In this document: positions 45,824-57,148 of the stretch, in pieces
Layout: every line of letters begins with the position of its first letter
Position numbering within the stretch: the stretch's first letter is position 1
Assembly (NCBI GenBank): GCA_011947345.1
Contig: JAAVTG010000326.1
Coordinates: 1-64,000 of the forward strand
Direction of reading: 5' to 3'
Length of the DNA: 64,000 nt
DNA from: Phytophthora quininea
Lineage: Eukaryota; Oomycota; Peronosporomycetes; Peronosporales; Peronosporaceae
The notes under the pieces: model-generated
What the model was told of the DNA's origin: nothing
Seen by the model: only the letters and a program-made list of their open reading frames with translations
Databases searched by the model: none
Made by a program: the position numbers and the translations under genes

Positions 45824-46602
45824 CGCAGACGCCCACGTCTTGCCGGAAAATTCTGGTGGCCCCCAAGACGTCCGTTTTACGTCTGATAAACCCTAACCAA
45901 TTCATAAAAGACCGTTTCTCGTCAGAAAAAGATTCAGCACTGGCGTGCCAAAGAAACGTTTTTCCCGCGCGATCGGAAATCTAGAACGTTCTCTGCCGTT
46001 GAGAACGGGTGAACAATGCCAGTTCTATACAAAATCAAGTTTCAAAAGATTCCGGTCGAGATGCCCTCCATCCTCCCGCTCGGTTATTTTTCACCACATA
46101 CAAAATGCAAGATGTTGGAGCCAGTTGGACCGTTGTCTGCCACCCATTCGCGCGGTTTGTTACCGGAAAGAAAAGCCGCGTCGCAAGAGGGAGAATTCAA
46201 GAACGCGCGCCTTGGAAACGAGCGCACGCCGAGCAGGAACAGTCGACTCGAGGGACCGATTCGCAGCACTTGCAGCGGCTTTCGGGCACAAGACACGGGC
46301 AGAACTCCCCTCAGGAACTCGGCAGGCCCCCACAGCACCCTCTCGTAGCGCTTTCGTCGCCACCGGACGAGCGTCGGACGCGTCTCCTCAGCGGCCTACC
46401 CCACGGCCGATTTTCTCGCCCTCCAGCGTCTCTAGCGGACGCTCGACTGGCCTCGGTGGAGTCAATACGAGCAGGTAAGGCCTTGGAGCCCATGTTTAGC
46501 CTTGTGCTACCGCTCTGACCGCGTCTTATTCTGGTCGGCGCAGTTTAGCTGCCCTCTGCATACAAAAACTTGATACACAGACCTACACAGACAGACAGAG
46601 CC
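45824..46602. other. Region upstream of the cyclin gene with overlapping unassigned frames
   Basis: All three plus frames are open for 110-178 codons (longest 45945-46478) with Arg/Ser/Pro-rich products. One ends at a good splice donor (GTAAGG at 46474), so part of it may be a 5' exon or a 5' UTR with an intron. No domain is recognised. Confidence 0.4.
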
Positions 46603-47906
46603 ATGGCCACCGACTGGATCTTCACGGAACAAGAGCTGCGCGCCCCCTCTCAAAGAGATGGAATGAAGTTTGCAGACGAGCTGGTGTTGCGTCGCAAGGC
46701 GTGCGATTTTATCGAGAAGATGGCCAAGGCGTTAGACCTGCCCAAGTTGGCGCAGATCAGCGCCGACAACTACCTCCACCGCTTCTACATGCGCCAGTCA
46801 CTCGTGCGCTACGACAAGTACCTCGTGGCCGCCGCGTGCGTGTTGCTGGGCTCTAAAGCTGAAGAGAGTCCTAAGAAGATTGGACACGTGGCCAAGGAAT
46901 ACGTTGCGGTGCGCAAGGTGGTGGAGAAGGACCAGGTGTTTGCTATTCAAAGCACGACCCGCAGGTCATCGCTGGCAAGATCATCTCGATGGAGGGCGTG
47001 GTACTGCATACATTCGCCTACGAACTGACCCTCTCGCACCCGTACAAGTACATTAACGAGAAGGTGGACAAGGTGGTGCGCCTGCGTCATCTGTCCGAGC
47101 GCGACGCCAAGGCGCAGAGTGGTAAGATCAAACAGGTGGCCTGGTCTTTTCTGAACGACAGCGCGTACACGGTGGCGTGTTTGCGTCTGGAGTCGGTGGA
47201 TTTAGCGGCCGGGGCGGTTTATCTGGCGGGACTGTACGAGAACTACGTCCCGGAGGACCTGTGCACGGCCAGCGGCTTGCCGTGGTGGAGTGCGTTGTCG
47301 ACTCCTCTCCATACCTTACAAGGTATTGCCATGCATGTGAACTTTGTTCTCTTGTGGGTGCTGGCATTGTTTAAAGCAAGCTCTTGTCTTTTATTTAGAT
47401 GCGGCTCGCTTCTTGCTCAAAGCATACACGGCTCCGTACATCGAAACGAACGTGCTCGCGGCGGGACTGTCTAAGTTAGTCTACATGTTCCACCCGCCCA
47501 AGCCGATCGAAAGCCCGGCGCCGTTCTTTGAGATGGATGCGGACGAGCATCTAGAGCACTCGAGTCCGATGATGTCGTCTCCGATGGACTCCGCTGCGTG
47601 TGTGACGTCTCCAGAATGTGGCAGTAGCCAGGGCCGCTCTCCGTACGACCACGACTTTGATCATGATGTCAAGTCTCACAAGGTCAGTGACGAGAGTCCA
47701 CGCGAGACGGCACAAGTTCCCGCAACGCCCGCGTCGCTGTTGGACAGCTTCCTATTGCCAACGATAGTTCAAGTGCTGACAAGTTGTTGGGAAGCACTTC
47801 AGCGGCGCGAGCGTCAACCACCAGCAGACTATCGCGCAAGCGCGGTAAGGACGCTGCTTCCGAAAACACGTTTTGTTCTGGAAAGAAGTTTAAGTACTGC
47901 CTGTAA
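46603..47906 (+). CDS. Cyclin T/K-like transcriptional cyclin
   Basis: Exons are 46603-47322 and 47399-47906. Adding one base at CAAAG near 46953 and another near 47757 gives exactly 409 residues. The first cyclin box starts WIFTEQELRAPSQRDGM, as in cyclin T/K/L, with HRFYMRQSLVRYDKYLVAAACVLLGSKAEESPKKI and then MEGVVLHTFAYELTLSHPYKYI. The second box has AWSFLNDSAYTVACLRL and LAGLYENYVP. The tail is Ser/Asp/Lys-rich and ends in GKKFKYCL. Cyclins of this type pair with CDK9/CDK12-type kinases to phosphorylate RNA polymerase II. The tail lacks the TAT-recognition or His-rich regions of animal cyclin T1. Confidence 0.85.
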
Positions 47907-49377
47907 GAGGGCTGCCGACGCGGGAGTGTGAGAGCGAAGACTACCGCACTCCACGCGCGTGCCTCAAGCAGCCAAGCTACTAGCGAGCGTCTGGAATTGG
48001 CGAGCTGCCGGCGATGTTGGGTAGCTGCACCAAGCGCGTCCACGTCGACCCGCTCGTCACTCCCTGGCATCCTCGTTCGAGACGCCACCTTCATCAGTTT
48101 AGAAAAAGTAGAAAAGCGCTAAAATCCAAACAAATAAAAACATATTTATAACGACACCCACACAGTCACCAACCTTCATGCATCGCCCGTCCTTCATTCC
48201 GCGGAGAGTTGGTGGCCATGAGCTTAGAGCCTTGGCCATGTAGTCATCGAGCGAGTGTCATGGTCGAACTGTCGCGCCGCACAGCTGGCACCATGGATCC
48301 AAACAGATCCAGACCAACCTGCCCAGAGGGAAGGGAATCGAGTGGGATCCAGACGCCTTGTTGCCAAAACGAAGGCAAAAAGAACTGTGACCAGTATCTC
48401 AATGGACGGCTCTTCCTCCACTCGAACTCGCGCTCATCACGTCATCCCACGACATGAATCGACTTGCTCACTGGCCAGTGATCGATCCTCCAAGGCAGGC
48501 CTCAGGAAAAAAAACCATGGCGGAGATCCCCCAGTCTCGGCAGGAGGTTCCCCTTCCTGGGAGGGGTAGCTCCAGACTCGAGGATCGGACTCGTCATCTT
48601 CCGCCTGCCAAGAAAACGACACAACAAGATTGAGAAACGGACAACAACCAGCGGGTGCACAGACGCACTCCATACCTTGACGCTGTGCAGGCGCACTACG
48701 AACTCGGATCGCGGCCATAAAGACCACCACGACTTTCGACGACAACCACTTGCCCTCGACTCAGCAAACTGGAAACTGCGCTCTTCAAAGGCACAGCATA
48801 TTTTTGTCTGCCAATAGCCCTGACGGCGGCCGACCCCGCGAAACCGATTTACCTTATTCTACTATGCATCGACCCATCGGTTTGCAGAAACGGGTCTGTT
48901 GAAGCGGATGCGACACCGACTCTCTGCAGCTCGCACTGGCCATTTCCTCGAAAGTGAGTGTACACCGGGCTTTTGAATCCTCACCCTGCTGGCGCTGGCG
49001 ATGCGAGCTGAGAGCAGCACCGCCGCCGGTGGCGCTTGCTGTAATGCAACCTCATGCTCTCTACATGGCTTGCACGGATGCCTGCAAGAAAATAGACGTG
49101 ATATTCTTTCAAGATCGCTGGCTCTCCCGAGCGACATCCAGCTCTAGATGCTTCCTGAGATTTGGCTGAGCGAATATTTTTCTTGGTGGCATGGCTGCTG
49201 CGATGACTACATCGTACACCCTAGGTTGTTGCTCGCTTCTTCTAGGCGCCGCAGCATTGATGCTGTCGCGTCCGCTGTCCTCGAAACAGCTGCACAGCAT
49301 CGAGCAAATGATCATGGAGGAAGTCTAGGCGGCAGTGGAAATCAACATGCCAAGCGTGTGTATTTGGCTTTTCATGG
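47907..49377. other. 1.5 kb stretch with no confident gene
   Basis: Short frames occur on both strands. The most gene-like is 48745-48437 on the minus strand (102 residues, starting MSSKVVVVFMAAIRV, Pro/Glu/Gly-rich), followed by a separate hydrophobic frame at 48421-48224 (IEILVTVLFAFVLA). They share a frame but are separated by two stops, and no family is recognised. The cyclin 3' UTR should occupy the first few hundred bases. Confidence 0.4.
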
Positions 49378-51426
49378 CTATGCTTTGATCTTCTCCCAGG
49401 GCTTCGCCGCCACCGCCTCCTCGGCCTTCATTTGCTGGGACAGTAACGTGCTGGAGTCTACCGACAGCTTGTCCTCAATCTCTCGAATGCCTGGCACTGG
49501 TTCCCCCTTCTGAATAAGGTCCATGACCTCCTTGAACGACTCCGGGTATGACGGCCCGCCCGTCGTCACTGTCGGCGAGATTGAGTTCGTCATCGGCACT
49601 GGCATTTTTCTTCTTCATCATCCGCCGCAGTCGCGACGTAAGAGGAGGATTTTGACTTTTCTGTCGGCAAGTTGTGAACGCTGGTCTGCTGCTCCAAACG
49701 TGCCATAAATGCGTCGAGGCTAGTGGACGCAGGGGTCTCCGGGGCGCTGTGGCCAACGGACAAGTTCGCGAAGTTCTGCATAGTAGAGTTCGCCCCAGTC
49801 GTAGCCTTGGTAGTCGCCGAAGTCGTTGTTGGTGTGGCCTCATGTTTCTTCTTGTCTTGCTCGGCACAAAACTCCGCGAGACTAGCGTGTGCGATCTCCT
49901 CCAGAGATAAACTGGAAGTCGCATTTGGGCTCGTGAGGGACTGCAGCGCCTTGAGCAGAGCACGCAAAATGGCCAAGTTCTCGTCGAAATCACCATTTGT
50001 TCGGCTCGCCGTGTGCCACTTCCATTCCATGTTGAGCCCCGCAGTCTCGAAGCCGATCGACTTGAGCAGCTCGTCGTGGTGCTATCCAGTAAGCAAAACC
50101 ATAGCATTAGTCATTTGTTGTGATATTCTCCTGAACGCTGCTTACCTTGAGAGGCTCAATTTTTGCTTGAAGTTGGCGTTACCAGGCGCAATACGGCGAT
50201 AGCGAGGCACATCCGGGTTCTACAAGAAGCATATAAACGATAGATCTCCCCAGTTTCATTGCAGGACTGTAAACACCTAAGCAGCTTACCTCCACAAGAT
50301 TTTTGACATACATGCTAAGAATGCCCGCCGCCAATTTCAGTTGCTCCAGCGAATTCTGCGTACACCCTATTCAGAAATTCGTTGCTACAAATTTCATCAA
50401 GATCAGCTTCACGCACCTCCGTTCGGATCTTCTTGAGGGCGATTTCCATCCGTTCAGCTTTCGACACCGCTTTCGGGGCTTCTATGGTTGGTCCCTTTAC
50501 GCTCATCGGAGCCGTCGGTGTTGCATGAATCTTGGTTTCAGTTGTTGAAGCACTTGATTGCCCGTTGCTTTCTTCACTGATCTCTTGTACTGAAGAGCCT
50601 GAATCATTCGACTTCTTAGAAAGCAGGAGCGCCTTCAACGTCGAAATCTCAGCCTTCAACTCGGCAATGGACTGGGCGTTGCCTTGCTCAGCAAGAGCAT
50701 TCGAAATTTGCGCAGTCAGCAGCGTCTTGCTATGCAAGTCCCGTTCTTTCTCGTCTAGCGACGCACTTAGCTTGGCCAGCTCCGCCGTCTGCTTTTGGAT
50801 CGCCTCGGACACGGTCGCAAGCTCCTCAAGCAGATCCTCATCCTTCTTTGCCTCTTTTTCCTTTTCCTCCTGAATTCTTGCTGCCTCTAATAACAGCGGT
50901 GTCGGTCTCTACACGAAATGCAACCAACTCCGTCAACTCACAAGCGGCAAACCAACTTCCATCATGTGCAAGTCACCGTACCAGCCAAGGAATGTATCCC
51001 GATTGCACTGCATAGTTCCAAAGGAACGTCAAGATCGAGGCGGCGCCTACCAGCGACGACAGCGTCCACAACACACGCACATAGCCTGGATATCGCGCTC
51101 TGCCTTGCAGCATCTGCATTGGGGCGGCCGCCGTCATCATCATGGGCGCTGCAGCAGGCACTGGCTGCACTGCTGTAGGAACAGGAGTCACCACAGCATT
51201 AGATGCGCCCCCGCCGTTCTGGTGGCGCTCGATGGCCTCCTGGATTTCCTCCTTGGTCATCCCTTTGCCCTCCAGGAAGGACACGCGCTCGGATAGGGGC
51301 GTCGACTGTTCAGACGTATCATTAGAGAAGTGGGAAACACTGAAAGATATTGGGGACACTCGCCTGCACGTTGGGGTGCTGCAGGAACTTGACCCCGTTC
51401 TCGACCATCTCCTCGCGCAGCGCCAT
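49378..51426 (-). CDS. PEX14: PEX14 peroxisomal docking protein with an internal PUB-like domain
   Basis: Six exons: 51426-51364, 51305-50982, 50908-50417, 50355-50290, 50219-50146 and 50081-49378. All junctions are phase 0. Adding one base to AAAA near 50172 and AAAAA near 49602 gives exactly 574 residues. The N-terminus MALREEMVENGVKFLQHPNV with LSERVSFLEGKGMTKEEIQE is the conserved PEX14 domain that binds PEX5. A helix VLWTLSSLVGAASILTFLW follows, then a coiled coil. Next is a PUB-like domain (LKLAAGILSMYVKNLVENPD, PRYRRIAPGNANFKQK, HHDELLKSIGFETAGLNMEW). The C-terminus has the PEX14 motif SYPESFKEVMDLIQKGEPVPGI and KPWEKIKA. PUB domains in other proteins bind the p97/CDC48 tail. Intron 1 needs a GC donor. 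Confidence 0.88.
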
Positions 51427-51576
51427 CGCGGTCAAAGCGCCAACTTGAATGTGTTGACCAAACCGAAATGCAAAAACGCAAGGGGTACGATTTGTAGCCA
51501 TTTAGGGTTACCCTTGGTGCGTACCCCAATCGTTGGCTGACATTGTAGCACTTGGAGAGCAGGTCAAGCGACAGCG
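51427..51576. promoter_or_regulatory. 150-base divergent intergenic region (PEX14 / RPF1)
   Basis: Start codons of PEX14 (leftward) and RPF1 (rightward) lie 150 bases apart. The region contains CATTTAGGGTTACCC near 51500, which resembles a short telobox-like word, a known element of ribosome-biogenesis promoters in plants. Its role here is inference. Confidence 0.45.
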
Positions 51577-52618
51577 ATGGCGCCTCCAGCGAAGCGCGCC
51601 AAGACGGACGATGCCGCCACAGGCGAGGAGGAGCCGGCCTTCGCCATGCGCAACCCATCGCACATCAAGAACAAGATGAAGCGCACGCAGATGATGCAAA
51701 AGTACCGCAAGGAGAAGAAGGAGGCCAAGAAGGCGGCGCAGGTCAAGCGTCGGCGCGAAGCCGAGGAGATGGGCGAGGAGGCGCCGCCCAAGCTGGAGCC
51801 GCGCACCATCGACAACACGCGCGATAAGGAGGTGACGATGGTGAGCAGCGAGGGCGACGAGGAGATCGAGGCTGACGAGCGCGACGACGAGTTCGCCAGC
51901 ATCTTCGCCAACGAGGAGGCGCCCAAGCTCATGATCACCACGCGCCCGTTCCCGAGCGGAGAGCTGTACCACTTCATCAAGGACCTCATGGACCTGCTGC
52001 CCAACTCGTTCTACTACAAGCGTGGCACGTTCGACATCAAGGAGATCGTGCAGTGGGCCACCAACAAGAAGTTTACGCACTTGGTGGTGCTCTCGGAGAA
52101 GAGCAAGATCTGCAACGGGTGAGTTTGGCCGAGGCTGGTTATTCACGTTGTTTCTGTCGACTGATGTTTGCCGCTTTGCAATGACTTCCAGCATGCTTGT
52201 GAGCCGCTTGCCGGACGGCCCGACGGCGTTCTTCAAGGTGTCGAATGTCAAGCTGACGTCGACCATTAAGGAGCGCGGTCGCCGCACCAACCACCAGCCG
52301 GAACTGATCCTCAACAACTTCTCGACACGTCTGGGTCACCGCGTGGGGCGTTTTCTGGGATCTCTGTTCGAGCATCAGCCAGAGTTCGAAGGCCACCAGG
52401 TTGTGACATTCCACAACCAGCGTGATTTCATCTTCGTGCGGCACCATCGTTACACGTTCGAGAACGAGAAGAAGGCGCGTCTACAGGAGATCGGCCCGCG
52501 GTTCACGCTAAAGCTGCGATGGCTGCAGCAAGGCACATTCGACACGAAATTCGGCGAGTACGAGTGGATCCATAAGCAGCACCAGCTCGACACGTCACGC
52601 AGGAAATTCCACCTCTAG
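51577..52618 (+). CDS. RPF1: RPF1-like ribosome production factor, Brix domain
   Basis: Exons 51577-52118 and 52192-52618 give 322 residues with no frame break. The N-terminal 60 residues are Lys/Arg-rich ([20 protein letters not shown]), followed by an acidic stretch. The Brix domain spans about residues 110-310: [20 protein letters not shown], then [69 protein letters not shown] (in parts) and [15 protein letters not shown]1 works in the nucleolus in maturation of 27S pre-rRNA and assembly of the large ribosomal subunit. The intron is GT-AG, 73 bases. Confidence 0.93.
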
Positions 52619-53113
52619 ACACACACACACTCAGCAATCGACGTACACATTAGAGACTTCCATGCATGTGTTTCACGGTTTGCCGCAGCATTGCAATTGT
52701 AATTGCAGCTTTGGTGACGTACGCGCGTATTGGACCGTCGGGATTGCAATAGTATCTTGAAGACGTTGGGGAGATTTGCAACGATCTGTCCTGGCCGTCC
52801 ATTTTCGCTGCATTCTCCCTGCATTGTAAACGCTTCGCAACTTCCGTCTTCCAAAATGTTGAGCGCTACAGAGTGTGTTCAAGAAGAGTTGTTTTTCTTT
52901 CAGTGTTTTAAAATATAATCTAGGCTGCCACGTGCATCAAAGTCCTGAGTGCAGGTTCGACGCCGCTTCTGCTACCACGTCAGAGCTTCCAACGGAAGCG
53001 TCCAAAGCCCTCGCGGTTTGTTCTCGATCGGCGTCACATGGCCATCCTCGCGGGGGCTGACAGCAGACTCCTCTCCGACCTGCGCAGCCGACCGCTGGTC
53101 ATCCCGCGCCCGC
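52619..53113. other. Intergenic, convergent 3' ends of RPF1 and cytochrome c
   Basis: No supported gene is present; short frames up to 79 codons lack any motif. A CA repeat (ACACACACACAC) at 52619-52631 directly follows the RPF1 stop. Confidence 0.45.
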
Positions 53114-53452
53114 TTACTCGTTGGTGGACTCGATCAGGTAGGCGATCAGGTCCCGGCGCTCCTGCGGCTTCTTGAGGCCGGCGAACACCATCTTGGTGCC
53201 CTTAATGTACTTCTTGGGGGCCAGCAGGTACTCGAACAGGGTCTCGTCGGTCCACGTGACGCCCGAGTTCTTGTTGGCGGCCGAGTACGAGTAGCCGTCG
53301 GCCTGGCCCGACTGGCGGTTGATCATGCCGTGGAGGTTGGGGCCCTGCTTGTGGGCGCCGCCGGCGTTGGTGGTGTGGCACTGCGCGCACTTGGTCTTGA
53401 AGATCTTGGCACCCTTGGCGGCGTCTCCCTTTCCTCCAGCAACGGCGACCAT
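53114..53452 (-). CDS. CYC: Cytochrome c
   Basis: An intronless, unbroken frame of 112 residues. The haem-binding CAQCH is at residues 22-26, preceded by [18 protein letters not shown] follows, as does the Met ligand region [11 protein letters not shown]; the C-terminus ends [12 protein letters not shown]. It carries electrons from complex III to complex IV in the mitochondrial intermembrane space. The length and all key residues are standard. The N-terminal extension of about eight residues resembles plant and protist forms. Confidence 0.97.
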   Translation of the reverse strand: MVAVAGGKGDAAKGAKIFKTKCAQCHTTNAGGAHKQGPNLHGMINRQSGQADGYSYSAANKNSGVTWTDETLFEYLLAPKKYIKGTKMVFAGLKKPQERRDLIAYLIESTNE

Positions 53453-53501
53453 TGTAGCTTGAGTGAAAAGTTCTGGTGGTGCTTGACGCGACTGCGGCCT
53501 T

Positions 53502-53514
53502 TTTCAAAGTGAGC
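53502..53514 (-). promoter_or_regulatory. Initiator-like site upstream of cytochrome c
   Basis: On the minus strand it reads GCTCACTTTGAAA, about 50 bases before the cytochrome c start. This resembles the oomycete initiator plus flanking element. A second similar word, CTCACTTTGAG, occurs on the plus strand at 53580. Confidence 0.35.
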
Positions 53515-55024
53515 TGGCCCAAGGCGTTGGCGACTCGGCGCGACGCCCAGCGAGCGGCTGCGAGCGGTCCGAGAAAAACCTCACTTTGAGTGAAACCACC
53601 CGGAGCCACACACATTTGCATGGCCAGGCGCCCATAGTGAAACGCTGATGTGGGATCTGCCGAAACCGGTTTCGATACCGGTATGCTGGAAGCCCTTTCG
53701 TCTGCAGTCGCGCGCCTTCTCGTCTGGTAACGTGTATTCTAGGTCGATAAGAACAGCATCGCTCAGGACACAGCAGGACCGAACAGGTTGCGACTGCATC
53801 GATAGCGCTTCAAGCCCGTCAGCGTGACAAGCTTGGCTTGTTGGGTACCGCCCGGCTGCGGCACAGCTTCAGAACGAGGTTTTTAGATTTTGGTGGTGAG
53901 GGCGCCATCGGCAAAGACGCGCGGCGATGTTGCGGCGCGCCAACGCTGTTTGACAGTGCCGCCGTTAGAGGCTAGGCTCGTCATGAGGGGTGCCGCCTGC
54001 CATGCGGCCGAGCCCGCAAGCAGCGAAGGCGCAACGCGAGCAAGCCGAGCTCAAGCCGCGAGGTCGGACACTTGCAAGCGTGGTTCGTACGTCACAATGT
54101 GCGACAAGTCGGGCTTGCTGGACCAATCAGCGACGGCGAAAATGCAATCCGCCGCGGTTGCAGCCCCCGACCTCACATCCAGTCCTGCCTTCCAAGCCTC
54201 CGACGCCGTCTCAGACCGCCAGAATCGCGCCTTGCAATGAGGAAAACGCTTGAGGAGCTTGCTGCTGTCGAATTCTCAAGGCTATCGAGATTTCGACGAA
54301 GAAGCCGGAGTTTCTGCTTGATTGAGCACGCTGAAGACAGCCTGATGCCCGGAATGCTATGCCCTATCGTGCTGCTGCAGCTGTAAGAGAAGATTTTCGG
54401 CTGGAATGAGACTGTGGGTGGGTGTCGGTGCGTGGGTCTGAGGAATGCACGAGGTTCCTCCGGATGCGACCAAGAAGCAGAGACAATTAGAGAGACGTGA
54501 AGAGTTTGCTGCATTGTTGTTGGAAGCTGAGCACGCATCGAAGAAATTCGCCGTCTGTTCGACATGGCAATTGTTGAATTGCTAGCGCAAGTCGTTCGGG
54601 CATCCAGCAACTGAACAGCGGACCTTCTGTGCTGTTTGATCGGCTTGTAGGAAACACCTTGCGGGTAGATGGCTAGCCACCACGCATGCGTCCGGCGTGG
54701 AGTTGGTGATCGGCTTCCAACCGCGCCTTCGTCGGCATCAGGTCGAGTTCAGCATAGTTGTGCCGGCTAAGTATCGAAGAAAATGTTCTATTGACTGAGG
54801 ACCAGAAAGAAATACAGGTAGAAGACTTGGTGTCGTCCTTGCACAGTTCTTTAAGAATGGTTATGCGAGCAAGCAGGTCCGCCGCAACGTTGGAAGCGAT
54901 GCACAAAGGAAGAAACTCTTCAACGCCCGAGCAGGAGCAATTCCTGTCTATCTGGCCATGTGATTGGTTAAAACTTCCTCGCGCGGGAAACTCAAACTCC
55001 ACCATCGATCGAAACTCCTTCCTG
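53515..55024. other. 1.5 kb stretch with no supported gene
   Basis: Overlapping frames of 70-145 codons on both strands have no recognisable motif (for example 54610-54173 and 55005-54673 on minus, 53890-54240 on plus). The last part must contain the NUP35 promoter. An ACCGGTTTCGATACCGG near-palindrome lies at about 53666-53682. Confidence 0.4.
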
Positions 55025-56089
55025 ATGGCGTCGTCAAGGTGAGCACGTGCGCTCTCGTATCGCCTCCCCAGAGCACACTAGTCGACCTCCACCTCATTGT
55101 CTGCTTCTTACGCGTTTACCCTATTTGCTCCCTTCTTGCCTACACGCAGTCGACCGCTCACGGCCCCGCAAGATGACGAATACTTTCCGTCCTTCCTGAC
55201 GGCGTTCCAGTCCACCCCAAAGGCTGACAAGTCCAAGGAGAGCGTCCCCTGCACACGTAGTGAGACGGACGTCTTGTCCTCCAAGGCGAAACCACGACTC
55301 ACCTTCGCTGAGAGTCTGTCCATGAACCAGAAGAAGCGCCAGGGCGTGGACGTGCCCGACGACTCGCCCTTCAGCTTCGGCGGCAGTTACGTGGACAGTC
55401 TGGGCGTGCGCAGACGCAAGAACAACGAGGCAGACACAGGAGACAAGGACGCCGACGACGATGACGTGCCGCCTCCACCAACAGTGCGAAGCTACAAGTG
55501 GTCTGCCATTGTATTTGACGCTAATATTTTTGTAATTCTGTAGACGTCGCTGCTGGATCCGACGGGATACGCTGCAGGTTCTCATGCTTCAGAGGACGAC
55601 GCGATGGCAGCCGCACGACAAAGTGCAGCAGCAGCAAGGACATCGTACTACCCAAACATCCACAGTGACGAGTGGGGCCAGGACAAGCAGTACTGGGTGA
55701 CGGTGTTCGGCTTCCCCACGAGCGCCAAGTCTTTTATTCTGCACCAGTTTCAGTCCGTCGGCGAGGTCGTCAACTACTCGAGTAGCAGCGGCGGCAACTG
55801 GCTGCACCTACGTTATCACACGAGACTGCAAGCTGAAAAGGCACTGAGCTACGACGGCCGAACGCTCGCCAACAACATTATGATCGGCGTCAAGAAGTGC
55901 TACCCGTCAGACCGTGATGCGAATTCGCTCGAGGAGACGCCCGTGTCGAGCTACTTTGGTGCTCAGGCCCGGCAGAGCCTGGGTTCTCGGGATCTCGAGG
56001 TCGATCCGACCGACGCTGACATCATGCTGCCTCCTCGGCGCCAGCAGGACATTTGCTCGCGGCTTCTGAGCTATCTATTTAAGTGGTGA
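55025..56089 (+). CDS. NUP35: NUP35/Nup53-like nucleoporin
   Basis: Exons 55025-55038, 55150-55483 and 55544-56089 give 297 residues with an exact frame. The N-terminal half is polar, with PSFLTAFQSTP and FAESLSMNQKKR. The central MPPN (Nup35-type RRM) fold has YWVTVFGFPTSAKSFILHQF, GEVVNYSSSSGGNWLHLRY, then QAEKALSYDGRTLANNIMIG. The last residues, DICSRLLSYLFKW, match the amphipathic C-terminal helix that lets Nup53/35 contact the nuclear membrane. The protein is part of the inner ring of the nuclear pore. Exon 1 codes for only five residues. Confidence 0.9.
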
Positions 56090-56598
56090 TGCGGGCGAGC
56101 AGATAATGGAAGTAGCAGAGTAGCGGAATAGCGCAGTAGACGCGAGCACAGGCAAGTACCATGGAGCCCTGAGCTGCCAAGTCCCAGTGTAATACAGCCT
56201 GCATGAATGCACAACCAGCCAGCTCGAAATGCGCCAAGGCTTTGGAATTCGAGCCAAGTGTCGACGCGAGATGGTGGCGGGGCCCAATCAATGCTGGCAG
56301 CGAGTGGATTGGTGCTGCAGCGTATTTCTACTTCGACTTGCACTCATCAAGTCCGTGCCAGCAGTGCAAGCTCCAACTCGAGGCGTCGATTTGGACTTGG
56401 CTTTCGTATACAATGCTGTCTCACCAGCCCGTCGGATAACTTCAGCTTCAGCTTTATCTCACCATCCCCCAGTGTCATTGTATCTGTTACCGAGCGCACA
56501 CCAAGCAGAAAAACTTCAGCCTCGTACGTCTGCGCGTTGCCACGACCAAGTTCACCCGACCACTAACGCTGCAATACCGTTGTTGTATCTGCAGAGCC
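56090..56598. other. Intergenic between NUP35 and first MPC2 gene
   Basis: No supported gene. It includes the first MPC2 promoter and 5' UTR; the ATG follows TGTATCTGCAGAGCC, which could be a splice acceptor for a 5' UTR intron. Confidence 0.4.
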
Positions 56599-57148
56599 AT
56601 GCTTCCGACCATCGTTCCCCGTATTCAGCAGAAGGTGCTCGAGCAGCAGATAGTCGCCAACAGCCCCAAGCTCGCAGCAATTATCAGCCACCCGGCGGGC
56701 CCTTTCACAAGTACGTTCCGCCTACGAATCGGAATGTGGAGATCTGGTGACGACTCACAAGATTGACTTTGGTTGCCCCTGCAGTCCACTTCTGGGCACC
56801 GACATTCAAGTGGGCCATTTCGTTGGCCAATGTCGCCGACATGAAGGAAACCCTGAAAACATCTCGCTGATGCAGCAAGTTGGTACGTCAAAGTTTGATC
56901 GCAATTCAGGTTGATGGTGACAAATGCTAACGCTGTAGTGTTTCCTTCTTCTTTATGCAGCCGTGGCGGGGTCTGGCCTCATCTGGTCGCGCTACAGCAC
57001 GGTGATTACCCCCAAGAACTGGAATTTGTTCGCGGTGAACTTCTTTATGGCCGGCACGGGAGTCGTGCAGCTCTACCGAAAGTACTCGTACGAGTATGCT
57101 AAGGCTGCCGATGGTGCTAAGAGTGATGCTGTGCTGGCCATGGCGTAG
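56599..57148 (+). CDS. MPC2: Mitochondrial pyruvate carrier subunit 2, copy 1
   Basis: Exons 56599-56710, 56785-56882 and 56961-57148 give 132 residues after adding one C in CCC near 56852. MPC family signatures: GPFTIHFWAPTFKWAISLAN, ADMKETPENIS and SGLIWSRYSTVITPKNWNLFAVNFFMAGTG, with about three membrane helices. Together with MPC1 it imports pyruvate across the inner mitochondrial membrane. This copy has one more intron (56711-56784) than copies 2 and 3 and a diverged C-terminus (YEYAKAADGAKSD). Confidence 0.9.

Noticed and set aside
51508..52317. 269-codon minus-strand frame opposite RPF1
   Set aside because: RPF1 is conserved on the plus strand with correct splicing. The antisense product is Leu/Arg-rich and crosses the intron.
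53666..53682. ACCGGTTTCGATACCGG as an attachment site or operator
   Set aside because: It is an imperfect palindrome without an adjacent gene, repeats or any second copy, so there is no support for a function.
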